Below are positions 1 to 10,029 of a DNA stretch of 64,000 nt, one piece after another (position 1 is the first letter of the stretch; the number at the start of each line of letters is the position of its first letter). The notes beneath the pieces are model-generated. The model did no database searches, was not told where the DNA came from, and saw only the letters and a program-made list of their open reading frames with translations. Source of the stretch: Heliocidaris erythrogramma (taxonomy: Eukaryota > Echinodermata > Echinoidea > Camarodonta > Echinometridae); the NCBI GenBank assembly GCA_025617745.1, contig CM046856.1, forward strand, positions 30,870,208-30,934,207, written 5' to 3'. Made by a program: the position numbers and the translations under genes.

Positions 1-1
1 C

Positions 2-1345
2 GTGCCCAAGTCCAAAATCAATCGAGAAGAGGTATTCGCAGAATTTGAGTTGTTGTACTCTCAGCTGTTTAGACACATTCCTACTTCCAAGGAAGACGGA
101 GAGTCACTCAAAGCGCGCTTATCAGATCTTGCGCATGCGTATTGTGGCATTCCCAATGATATGTCAGATTTTCACATGACTCGCAATGCTTGGTGGCACT
201 GCGCGGACTTAAAGCCAATCCTGATATTCATATATGCAAACCCGATAAGGGCACCGGTGTCGTCATTCTGAATAAAAGTGACTATGTTAACAAAATGTCT
301 GACATTCTTCATGATGAATCAAAGTTTTGTCGCATAGGTGCTGTCCCAGAACATGATCGCACAGCCACTTTGGAAACCAAGCTCCAACGACATTTATTAG
401 ATTTATGTAAACGCGGCGATTTGTCTAAGCCAGTTTATGATAGAATTCGACCACATGGCTCGCTAAGACCCCGCATGTACGGCCTCCCCCAAAACTCACA
501 AAACAAACGTTCCGCTTCGTCCTATTCTATCGATGGTTGGGTCAGCGCAGCATGAACTGGCAAAATGGCTAAGCGAGCAACTTCAGCCAGTCTTAGATTG
601 TTTGTCTGTTCATACTGTTAGAGATTCGTTTACGTTTGCTAAACTCGTCCGCGATCTGCCCCTTGATAATAATAATTGTGTTATGTGTTCATTCGATATC
701 TCTAGCCTATTTACCAACGTGCCACTGAAAGAAGCTATTGACATCTGTGCTTCTTATCTCTATCATGGCGACTTAGACTCACCACCTGTTCCTGAGCCCG
801 TATTCATTGATCTCATGAACTTTGCCACTCGCGCGGTTGAGTTTAGTTTCAATGATACGATGTATTCACAGATAGATGGTGTGGCTATGGGATCCCCATT
901 AGGCCCCGCGCTTGCTAACATCTTTGTTGGCTTTCATGAAATGCGCCTGCTACAGAACGCCACCGATCTTAATATAGTCCCACATGTGTATTGTCGGTAT
1001 GTTGATGATACGTTTGCAATTTTTGATAACCGCGCAGCGTGTGAGGTTTTCCTTACACAACTGAACCAGCTCCATCCCGCGCTAAAATTCACATGTGAAA
1101 TTGAACTGTCCAATGCGCTCCCATTTCTCGACGTTCTCGTTGAGAGAAGTGATGGGAAATTCATCACTTCCGTCTACCGCAAGCCCACATTCACCGGGCA
1201 ATACACGAGATGGGACTCGTACAGTGCAACTTCATACAAGATTGGGCTCATTAGAAACTTAGTGTGCCGCGCCCATAGGATTTGCTCTGCGTGCAAATTA
1301 GCTCCCGAAATCGCGAAAATCAAAACTATCCTCCTGACAATGGTT
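2..1345 (+). pseudogene. Penelope-like reverse transcriptase, frameshifted
   Basis: The reading runs in frame 2 to about 200, frame 1 to about 488, then frame 2 to about 1340. Recognisable blocks are CKPDKGTGVVILN in the N-terminal part, the fingers motif FDISSLFTNVPL, MGSPLGPALANIF, and the catalytic palm motif YVDDTFAIF, followed by LPFLDVLVER and SVYRKPTFTGQYTRW, which are typical of Penelope RTs and unlike LINE RTs. The second shift falls in a run of C residues near 486-490, where PKTHKTNVPLRPILSMVG continues in frame 2. The family function is copying element RNA at a nicked or telomeric end; this copy cannot make a full protein. The N-terminus is partly cut off by the window edge. Confidence 0.88.
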
Positions 1346-1957
1346 ACCCTGAGCATGTTATATCTCGCACCATAACACGGACGCTGGAGGCACAATCCAA
1401 ATCTGACACCAGATTTGGACCTGCCAAATGCCCCGTGTATCTCAAACTACCCTGGAGGGGTAAGGTATCTGACAAATACGCCAGTCAGATCAAACACGCA
1501 GTGTCACGTTGCTATTACGCGGTTTCGACACGCATTGTGTTTTCTACACACAGGATGCTACCGTCAACTAGCAAGGATGTACTACCCACCCCCCACTTGA
1601 GTAATGTTATTTACCAATTTCAGTGCCGGTGCGATGCCAGGTACGTGGGCCGTACTTCTCAGCGGTTGGCTGATTATTCGGAACCGTACAACCAATCAGC
1701 GCACGCAGCCCGTCCGTGCCTGCAAATCTGAAATGCACGCTAACAGACCAAAGATAGCCAAATGCGATTCAGCGATTGGTCTCCACTTGCTGAACAATCC
1801 AGCTTGCGCACAAAGCTATGCCGACGATCAATTCTCAATTATGTCCCGGGCCAGAAGCTCAGCGCATTTACGCTTTCTGGAAGCTGCTTATATCCAATCG
1901 CAAGAACCTCTTCTGTGCAGACAAAAGGAGTTCGTCCAAGCTTTGCGATTGTTCTGA
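1336..1957 (+). pseudogene. GIY-YIG endonuclease domain of the Penelope-like element, frameshifted
   Basis: After the RT, the connector (NGYPEHVI, then LPWRGKVSDKYASQI) reads in frame 1 and leads into SNVIYQFQCRCDARYVGRTSQRL, the GIY-YIG-type core with the V-I-Y and Y-V-G pair. About base 1670 the frame changes to 2, giving CDSAIGLHLLNNPACA and then FLEAAYIQS, which supplies the acidic residue expected late in this nuclease fold. In intact elements this domain cuts target DNA to prime reverse transcription. The two frames show that the nuclease is broken here. The stop at 1955-1957 matches the usual end of the family protein. Confidence 0.85.
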
Positions 1958-2034
1958 AATTACGGCGTCTAGGTTGCGTCCGGGTTCACCGAGTATAATA
2001 TAGTTGATTTCAAGTAATTTGTTATATACCTGCG

Positions 2035-2074
2035 TGATAACCTGATGAGTGCAGGTCGAAAAGCTTCGTTATCA
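2035..2074 (+). ncRNA. Hammerhead ribozyme core, type I, short stem III
   Basis: Stem I is a perfect 7-bp pair, TGATAAC (2035-2041) with GTTATCA (2068-2074). It encloses the conserved CTGATGA (2042-2048), a helix II region (2049-2057) that keeps the canonical first G-C pair but is weak beyond it (T-T and G-G), then GAA (2058-2060), the palindromic AAGCTT (2061-2066) as a minimal stem III with A15.1-U16.1, and C17 at 2067. Cleavage would follow 2067. Hammerheads with very short stem III are established in Penelope-like terminal repeats. The weak helix II suggests reduced activity. Confidence 0.75.
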
Positions 2075-2117
2075 TGTCTCTTTTTCGTGCCATATTAAAC
2101 TGTTTTTATTTGGTGAA

Positions 2118-2771
2118 TTAAAGGGAAATTAACCTCAGCGTATGAATTAGCTTATTTTGAATGGTGTAGTATATGCCTCTTATTTGATACATGCAATTTC
2201 ATGTAAAAACACAGGATATAGATATAAATCACTATTTTCCAGCCAAGTTATCGTCTGCTAGCAATAATAAGGGGGCTGCCATTACTTTATGTGTACACGA
2301 ACATATTTTTCATCCCAAGTAAAATTTCCTTCATCGTTAACTTGTAATTGATTTTTAGAGGACAAATATATATTAGATAAAGTCACATATTCTGAAATGT
2401 AAGTTTAGTTTTATATATTTTTTAAAAGGTCTTAATTTGTTCATAAAAAATATACTTCATAAAAAATATACGTCAAGGACGGAGAATTGACGTCAAGGAC
2501 GGAGACAATCGTAACAATACCAAAACAAAGCGAGGAATCTGCTTTACAGGATGGCTATTAGAACTCATGGGTCGTCAATTATCTAGGCCCATGGCCAATA
2601 ACAATCGTAATACAATCAGAACAAAGCGACGTATCTGTTGTAAAGGTAGGCTATTATCAATGCATATGGAACCTAATGATCCGTGTCATGCACAAAATGG
2701 CAGCCTCCATGGAAAGACGTAGCAGACAATAGGTGCATCTAGAATATCACGTGGGGTTACTTGTCCTTTAA
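2118..2771. mobile_element. TTAA-flanked MITE, family A, copy 1
   Basis: The element starts TTAAAGGGAAATTAACC and ends with the inverse of TTAAAGGACAAGTAACC, with TTAA at both borders. Interior landmarks (GCTAGCAATAATAAG and GGGGGCTGCCATT on the left, and an inverted AATGGCAGCCTCCATGG on the right) recur in the element at 50801-51710, so the two belong to one non-autonomous family. No coding sequence is seen. TTAA borders are typical of piggyBac-like and Kolobok-like elements; the superfamily is not decided. Confidence 0.65.
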
Positions 2772-3059
2772 AGTCTTAGCTTTTAGAGTGCCTTTAATTT
2801 TTGAGTTATAATACAAGTTATTTTTTCTGTTAATAGAACGCAAAATTGCTTTCGAGATCCAAGGAAGTCTCGGTGATTTTTTATATTTGGTTTGCTTGTC
2901 TTTTACTTTAGGGGGTGATTATCTAGTTCACTATGGAATATTTAATGCAAGAAGCATCCATTTACATCATTGTTGTTGTAGACAGGCGACCAGTCCACAG
3001 ACTCTAAAGAAACACCAAGACTTGCAAGATTCTCATGATTGGGTCTTCGTCTAGACGGT
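2772..3059. other. Non-coding spacer
   Basis: AT-rich sequence between the MITE and the LINE remnant. I see no gene, repeat border or RNA motif in it. Confidence 0.5.
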
Positions 3060-3974
3060 TTATGATGATTGGTGAAAAGTGTGCTTAAGAGTAAAATATG
3101 ACATAATTGGAAAATGATCTGTTAAATCAGATAAAATTATTTTAGAATCAGGAGTCGGTATAACATTACAAAATATGTTGTCTATGAGAGTGGCAGAATG
3201 ATTTGATGTACGAGTGGGTTTTGAAATCAATGGCAAGAATGAGGAAGTCAAAAATGTTTCAACAAATTCATGAGCAGCATTGTTGCTATCGTGCTTTAAT
3301 ATATCAATATTAAAGTCTCCCATTATAAAAATATGTTTGTTCACAAATGCTGGATTTCTGAGTAAGTCAGAAATGTATGATAAGAAATCATTTTGGTTGG
3401 AATTCGGTGGCCTGTATATAACGCCTACAATTAAATTTTTGGAATTCGTGACATTGATTTCAACAAAAAGTGATTCTACAGATTCATTCATGTTCTTGAT
3501 TTCATCATGAATTTTATATTCGTAATTGTGTGAGATATATAACGCAACACCTCCACCATGTCTATCTTTTCTGTTATTGACAACAAGATCATACTGATCT
3601 AAAGCAAATGGGATTTTTGATTCATTTGATAACCAAGTTTTGATAACCGTAAGTCCGATAATAGAAAACAAGTGATTGGATGAATTATCTAATAATAGTT
3701 GAAACTCTTCAAAATGTTTACTTATGCTTCTTATATTAAAATGCAGCAAATAAAATTCGTCTTTAGAAAACTGTTTGATAAGGCTTTTAAATTGAAGTTC
3801 AGTAATATATTCTGATGAAGGGTTGTGAATTAAATCATGATCAGGATGAAGATCAAGTAAATCCGGGGACGCATTAATATTATTAGCTACGAACTGGTTG
3901 TACGGCAGATCAACTAGAGGGTTGTCATCCAAATCATTGTGTGTGTGTGTGAAAGGCAATGGAGAGGTCATCAT
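3060..3974 (-). pseudogene. LINE ORF2 N-terminal part: AP-type endonuclease, RT missing
   Basis: A 304-residue open frame. After a ~70-residue leader come HFNIRSI (78-84), HGGGVALYI (139-147), VGVIYRPPN (183-191), GDFNID (219-224), PTRTSNHSATLIDNIF and SDLTDHFPI (282-290), the ordered blocks of a CR1/L2/Daphne-group LINE endonuclease. The block that should contain the metal-binding Glu of the ET-W/H-L motif reads VIKTWL, so that residue is lost. No reverse transcriptase follows on the 3' side, which is unusual because LINEs normally lose their 5' end; a later deletion is the likely cause. The region 5' of it resembles that 5' of the LINE at 21.2-24.2 kb. Confidence 0.83.
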
Positions 3975-5512
3975 TACTTAAAGAATAAAAAGGCATATCA
4001 GTTAAGTTTTCGTCTTAGAGAATATAGAAAAAGGCGGGTAATTAACAAAAACAGTCCTGCGTGGAATCACATAACCAACAGTGATACATGGAAATAAGAA
4101 CACATGAAACATTAACAAGGAAATAAATTATAAAAACAAAAGGAGAAAGGATATAAAAGCAATCTTCGTAGGCAGAGCGAAAGAACGCATCAAAGAGCGA
4201 AAACAATAAAACATTGGTAATCGGTACTACCCCGGTGAGATGCCCGAAAATACTATTAGTATCATGAGAAATGCACATTATAAAAAAACAAAAAACGAGA
4301 CTCCATAATGTAAACAAGTTGCAATAATGACTGAAATTTGAAAATAATTATACTCTTTTAAACAAATATCATAGTATGCAAATAATTTTGTATCCAAGAC
4401 AAATTAAACATGGAAATAAACAAGATCATTGTTAAATGCGACCATCCTGCACTCGCCCTCCAACCCCAAACCAACAAAACACCCCCACGATCCCAATGCT
4501 ATTGCCTCTATTGTTATGTGAAGGCAACAGCACCAAGGCCACGGAGGCGCATCACCGATCCAAAGCCAAAAGGAAAATACAAAATAGTCACATCAAAACA
4601 AGTATCTAGCGAAATTCAATGGCCAAATTAAAGTTGGAACGTACCGATCATCAGGAGTCTCTTCCTTTCCCAATTTCTTCCTTTCTGTTTTAAATTATTT
4701 TACAAATAGGAATAAGGCATTGAAGCACCATAAAGCATGCAGTCAGTACAAAATTCACAAAAAACCCACCGAGTGTTAACTGTTATTTAGACATTTGAAT
4801 CAGTTGTGCAAGTAGCAGAAGAATTTGCACGAAAAAAGAGGGTGGAAATAAGCAATATATTTTCACAGGTGGTTGGGTCGTCATTGTAAAGTTTGAATGT
4901 GGAGAGGGGAAAAGGAAGAAGAGAAAAGGATAAAGAGAAAGGATAAATAAAACGACCTATGCAATCAATACAACAACGATGTGAATACATGTTACATTTA
5001 TGCTGTACATATAAACATCAAATAGTTGGAAGCATGAAAGTACATGTATGAGGCATGCAAACAAAACATACATATGTAAATATCTCAAATAAAAAAAAAT
5101 TAAAAAACCCGGCTTAACTGGGTCAAGCTGGCAATGGTCTAAACAAAATCGAACAACACCCCACAAGTCGGCATCAAGCGTTCGCTGTAAAAGCATAACC
5201 TCAATCAGATCAGACAATGCATGTAGTAAAGAAAGCTGTATGTTCAAGTGTGAAAGGAGAAACCATGCAAGTAAAAGCACCGAAAAAGAAGAAGAAAAAA
5301 TCTTCACCTATGCAATATATCAATGAAGTAGCTTTTTGAATGAAAGAAAAAAGAAAAAATATGCATACATTCAAGTCAAACAATAGAGTAAATGTAAACG
5401 AGTCATGTTACGTAACAAGTGGGGTATGTTCGACCAAAGTCGAGCGATGTCCATACCAGCCAGTTCATATTAGTAGGCCAGCCAAACATCAAAAAAGGCT
5501 CTAGAAAAAGAT
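3975..5512 (-). repeat. Repeat-rich region 5' of the LINE remnant
   Basis: No credible coding sequence. It carries loosely repeated phrases such as GGCATGCAAACAAAAC, GAAACCATGCAAG and a GTCGAGCGATGTCCATACCAGCCAG block. Similar phrases occur at 24.2-25.5 kb, which is also on the 5' side of a minus-strand LINE. I infer a LINE 5' untranslated region made of degenerate subunits, though an independent dispersed repeat is possible. Confidence 0.4.
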
Positions 5513-7110
5513 TCGACGGCATTTTGGGGTAATGCTCGGCATCCATGCTAAATCTCTTGCAAAAATACTGAGGAAATAAGGAACGGGCGGATGCCACGAC
5601 TGGGTGTGCATTTTAAATGAAAAACACTATTTGATGGTACATCTAGAATGTACATGTACATAAGGCACTTATCGCATGTATTATCAGTGTAGTCTATGGG
5701 CCAAAAACTGAAATGTCCCCACCCCCTTAAATAATCTTAAATGATTTTTTTGTTCTGTTAGATGGGACTATTAACTCTCAAAATATGCTTCTTTGCCCTA
5801 AATTAAGAGGTGGGCGTGACCACAAGGGCTACTACCATGGCAACGGATCAAGAGCAATAGAATTTCAGAAAATGTCATGTATTCGTCATTAAAAAAGTAC
5901 AAAACACATTGTAACATTTTACAATAATGTATCAAAAGTTTTTTCTCACTTGATTATAGAGCAGTGTGCGAAACCTGCCACCTGTGCTGAAGAGCAGAGC
6001 AAATGATTTGTACTCAATAATTGAAAGAAGGTCAGAAGGAAAACGACAAGAGCTATAAACATATCCCTTTCACTATTCTTTAGAGTAACATCACATTCAT
6101 ATTGCCTGACAAAATCATATTTATACCTAACTTGCAAGTATTTGTACAAAATAAATGAAAATGCCACATTTTCACGCACGGCAGAAATCAATCACCCGAT
6201 CTGGCCAACACAGAGGGGCATCGAGAGATTGGAGACCTCCTCTCCCACAAAATGAACTTTTCTGGGGTGTTACACACCATGTATGGGCATGATTTTACCA
6301 TAATATGTAAGTCTATGATCTCCTCTACACAACAATGGGTTCATGTATCTACTACCATACATATTTCTGAAGTTATAGTGGATCGGATGAAATTTCTCGA
6401 TACGTTCATTATTTCGTCATTATAGCCCATTTTGATTTCATGAAGATATATTCTTGGAGTAATGTATTGTAAGTAATTTTCATTTTGGGGGTGTTCAAAC
6501 TTGGTAAAACGTGAATTTTGGCCCAAAATTTTGACCCTTTTCGGGGATAATCAAATATCGATATCTCGAGAACCGAATGTCCAATTTACATGCTCTTTTT
6601 TTTTAAATGTCATCATTTTTAACAATCCTTTCAATGAGACTAACTTTGAACACCTCATAGATATATGATTTTTTGGTGTGCTATACCTAATTATAACCCA
6701 AATAAGAGTTATAAAAATTGTCCATCATGTTGAAAATGGCTGTTTCCATGGAAACAGTAAGAACAAAACTGGCATTTGAGCAAAAATCCCTTGATGCTAC
6801 CTAAAAAATAAGTAAATATTTGTACTGACTATTATTCTTTTCTTTTTACAGGACACTAACTTATCATAACTTATTAGTAAACTTAGTAAAGGGGTAATGG
6901 ATGTGACTACTACATGTGTATGCCGTTACCATGGTAAAAAATATATTTATTGTGTTGTATTTCTAACAAAATACTATGGTTGTTTTCAACATGAAATAAT
7001 GGTAAACATGTAATAATTTTTTCCGTCTGTTTGATTATATTAAATTTTTAAAATTAATTGGAGTAGTGCTAAACCTGATTTTAAAAATCTGTTGCCATGG
7101 AAACAGGTGT
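5513..7110 (-). repeat. Inverted, divergent single copy of the 1.35-kb satellite unit
   Basis: Read on the minus strand, this stretch follows the same order as one unit of the array at 14.24-20.82 kb: three X-box motifs (7091-7104, 6925-6938, 6742-6755), the block around GTGGTCACGCCCACCTC (near 5815), the AGACTACACTGATAATACATG block, and the final PQYFC...EHYPKMPS-encoding block (5513-5590). It is clearly diverged from the array units and carries an extra ~735 bp near 5955-6690. It may be a dispersed progenitor of the satellite. Confidence 0.75.
5955..6690. mobile_element. Probable insertion inside the divergent unit copy
   Basis: Array units read continuously from the TCAAGTGAGAAAC block to the CTCTTATTTGGGGTT block. 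In the inverted copy these two blocks are separated by about 735 bp of unrelated AT-rich DNA. A TTA/ATTA triplet occurs at both edges, and the ends (TAGAGCAGTGTG and the inverse of GGTGTGCTATACCTA) look weakly like terminal inverted repeats. No coding capacity. Class unknown. Confidence 0.35.
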
Positions 7111-7255
7111 TAATGAAGATGAAATCTTTCAACCAACTAAAGAAAGAAATGTGACCTACCAATACAAAATAAATGTTAAACAAACTGAATTTGAACAATA
7201 TAAAATGAATCATGTATTGTTTTTCCCCTTAGCTATCAGAATCAGCTTGTTTCCC

Positions 7256-7863
7256 TTAAAGGCCAAGTCCACCCAAATAATGAGTTGAGTTGAATCAATA
7301 GAGTAAAATTAAATAAACAAAACAGTAAAAATTATCAACATAGGATAAAAGTAAGAAATTTACGGCATTTCGATGTTTTGCATTGTTTCGTAAAACAGTA
7401 ATATGCATAACATGGGCTGTATGCAAATTAGTGCTGCGATGATGTCATAAGCTTACTTTTCCTTTCGTATTCTATTATATGAAATTTCAAATATTTCATT
7501 TTTTTTCATAGCTGTTTATAAAGATTCACTTCATTTTATGACAATGAGTTATAATAATGATGATCGTACACATTCTATGAGGAGTAAAATTTTGTTTTAC
7601 ATTCTTGGAAAAGAAAATTCAAATTTTGAAATTTCATATAATAAAATACAAAAGGAAAAGTGAGCTTATGACATCATCGGCTTAATAATTTGCATACAGC
7701 CCATGTTATGGATATCACTGTTTCATGAAACAATGTAAAACATTAAAATGCCATAAATGTCTCGTATCCGATTTGATGATTTTATAACCTTTTTTGTATA
7801 GTTTTACTTTATTGATTGACTGAACTCAATTTGGGTGGGGGGGGGGGTGAACTTGGCCTTTAA
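7256..7863. mobile_element. TTAA-flanked fold-back MITE, family B
   Basis: Starts TTAAAGGCCAAGTCCACCC and ends GGTGAACTTGGCCTTTAA, with TTAA at both borders. The two halves are inverted copies over most of their length; for example GCATAACATGGGCTGTATGC on the left meets its inverse on the right, and GATGTCATAAGC meets GCTTATGACATC. A G-run sits close to the right end. No coding sequence. Confidence 0.75.
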
Positions 7864-8558
7864 ATTTGGTTGCGGATAGTAATAATAATAATACATGTAA
7901 CTTATATAGCGCCAAATCCACTCTGTGGAGTTCCTCATGGACTTTGTCATGGTTAATAATGAGTTAAAAATCACAAAACTATTGGAATTTGAAAATTACC
8001 ACACATTCCTAATTGAACAATATGCAAGCAAATGTCAGATTCTCTCTCTATATATAATCTAAGCTCTCAATTCAAATCTTTCTAGATATTAGAAAGAAGT
8101 GTTTTGACTAAACAGTGTCCAAATTGTTGCTAGCTCACAAACTTTAAAAACTTTTCCAATCATGTAAAAATTGTTTGTATATATTGTGATCTTTGATGAT
8201 TCGTCATTAAAAACATAATTATAAAATAAAAAAAACTTTGAGCTATACAGACATTAGCGCCCACCCCATCAAAATTACGTCTGCATGGCTTTCATCATTT
8301 GCTCGACAACTCGGAAGTCGGTCTCGCCAAAGTATATTGATAATGTATCAAAATCATATTGAATATGTAAGAATACTTTACCTACATGTACATAGGATGG
8401 ATGGGCCGTTCACATAGCAGTTCCCTGTAACCGAATTGCAGTCCCAAATCTGCCCCTGGCAGTTTCCAACTATTTTATTGTTGTGAAAATCGGTGAAGTC
8501 TGATCGGGCCTTTACTGTCAGAGACACAGAACTTATGGATGACTAAAACCCATTTCTT
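7864..8558. other. Non-coding, with a retroelement tail near 7880-7920
   Basis: A TAATAATAATAA run followed by ACTTATATAGCGCC (minus strand GGCGCTATATAAGT) is the tail signature of L2/CR1-type LINEs and their SINEs, so a short remnant is likely. The rest shows nothing recognisable. Confidence 0.4.
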
Positions 8559-8636
8559 TTAACCCTCTCAGTCCCCTAGGTGCAAGAATGTGTATTAACT
8601 CAATGGGGTTTTATAGCTTGGGACTGAGAGGGTTAA
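8559..8636. mobile_element. 78-bp TTAA-flanked miniature inverted-repeat element
   Basis: TTAACCCTCTCAGTCCC at the left is matched exactly by GGGACTGAGAGGGTTAA at the right, a perfect 17-bp inverted pair including TTAA at both ends. The CCC next to the TTAA resembles piggyBac-type termini. The centre is ~44 bp. It could also be an accidental palindrome or a stem-loop, but the TTAA borders favour a transposon relic. Confidence 0.5.
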
Positions 8637-9668
8637 CATGTTATGTATGCAGGTTGATGCTAATGTGGAGCTTATTATCAGAGCAACAAATTAAGGTACA
8701 CTAATACATCAAGTAAAAAAAAATAAATGAATGGATAATAAATTAAAGTCTACAAAATGAAATGACGATACTCATTCTGCAAAATTATTCAAGAATGATT
8801 CAAATCATCAGTTTTAAATTAATTTTTTATATAATGCTGAATCAGACTTACCCAAAAGTTGTAAGTTACAATTTGCGATATTGCATACTAAATCAATGGT
8901 TGAATAATTCTTTGATTTCATGGTTTTTCTTTTAATTGTCGTGCAAAAGCCAAACTTTATATAATCATTTTTATAATATAAGTTATCATTAACTATAACT
9001 GGCTGGAAAAAAATTATATATGTGATATGAACAACATACCATTTATATGTATCATTATGGTTCATTATAAATTCACTGTGCTGTCCACAAACATAGAATT
9101 TTTCTTTCAAAAATATAAAGTCATTGTGAATGCAATGGGCCAATCTCCGGGAGGTGGAACATCATATCAGAAAGTGAGAGAAATAACAATATTCAGTGAT
9201 GATTTGTCATGTATACACAATGGAAATATACTCTTGGGAAGAGCAGACTAAGAGGGTTATGTGAAAACAATACTCTGTATGATATTGTGTATTGTATTAT
9301 GTAAACACAATTACACAACCGGGACTCTAGTGGAGTAATGTACATTTATCCTAAAGTATGCAAGTCAATGAATCTGCCAATCTGTGCAAAAAGTTTTTAC
9401 CATACAGACAGCACTTTAAATTTTTTTTTGGTATGAGTTTAAGTTTTCAGAATGAAAGACAGAGATGATTTATATCTTATAATAGATCGTATCTATTATA
9501 AAATAAATCCTAATATGATTACAGGGAATTCAATAAGGTCATTTATTATAACTTTCCTTGGGAACAGGGGTGTCGATCCGTGTTCACGATTGGGGGATGA
9601 CCGGCGAAGGGGTATTCCCTCCCACACCAAAATCTATTTTAAAAATCTGTCCATAAAACCACTAACCC
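8637..9668. other. Non-coding AT-rich stretch before the tRNA gene
   Basis: Open frames here have AT-driven composition and no recognisable domain. Around 9565-9650 a GGGGTGTCGATCCGTG phrase looks like part of a dispersed repeat. No gene is supported. Confidence 0.45.
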
Positions 9669-9740
9669 GTCTCCGTGGTCTAGTGGTTAAGGCATTGGCG
9701 TTCTAAGCCAACGACCCGGGTTCGATTCCCGGCGGAGACA
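9669..9740 (+). tRNA. tRNA-Arg (anticodon UCU), copy 1
   Basis: A 72-nt cloverleaf. The acceptor stem GTCTCCG pairs with CGGAGAC (9733-9739), with A as discriminator. The D arm has GTCT paired with AGGC. The anticodon arm is TTGGC-GTTCTAA-GCCAA, so U33 precedes UCU, which reads AGA. The T arm is CCGGG-TTCGATT-CCCGG with a standard B box. A run of six T directly after the gene is a Pol III terminator. No intron. CCA is not encoded, as expected for a nuclear gene. A second copy lies at 58253-58324 on the other strand with one difference at D-stem position 13 and shared flanks. Confidence 0.95.
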
Positions 9741-9882
9741 TTTTTTCAGCCTTTGCAAAAATTTCAAAAAGGGAGGACAGCTCTGGGGAACTTTGATTGA
9801 GCTACGCAACGTTATTCTCGCATTTCTTTCATATTGTATATATAATATATATATACTATATAACCCCCCCCCCCCCCCCCCC
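9741..9882. repeat. tRNA-linked duplicated flank, then TA and C microsatellite
   Basis: The ~95 bp after the tRNA (CAGCCTTTGCAAAAA, GGGAGGACAGCTCTGGGG, ACTTTGATT...CGCAAC) recur beside the second tRNA and again at 58.46-58.56 kb. From 9836 there is an AT dinucleotide run and then a run of C. Confidence 0.75.
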
Positions 9883-10029
9883 GAGATCGACTCCCATTGT
9901 TTGGGAATCTCGATACCACTTAGCTATCTCTTCCCTTTGCATGAATAATCTTTGCTAACTGTTCCATGTTCTAACCAATTTTGTACATCTGACAGTCGGA
10001 GACATGCAAAGTGGTACGTCCGGGAGGTG

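Larger units (their letters stand above)
1..2080 (+). mobile_element. Penelope-like retroelement (EN+), decayed, 5' end outside window
   Basis: A retroelement coding for a Penelope-type reverse transcriptase followed by a GIY-YIG endonuclease, the domain order of EN+ Penelope-like elements. Both domains are recognisable but the frame changes four times (near 200, 488, 1340 and 1670), so it is a dead copy. After the last stop at 1957 a short 3' region leads to a hammerhead ribozyme core at 2035-2074, as known for the terminal repeats of this class. The upstream part lies before base 1. A TTAA-flanked element begins 40 bases further on. Confidence 0.88.

Noticed and set aside
1604..2003. Overlapping ORFs in the third frames of the Penelope-like 3' end as separate genes
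   Set aside because: Only the frame with DSAIGLHLLNNP and LEAAYIQS matches the family; the others are shadows.
8814..9143. 109-codon minus-strand ORF
   Set aside because: AT-rich composition, no motif, no splice or promoter context.
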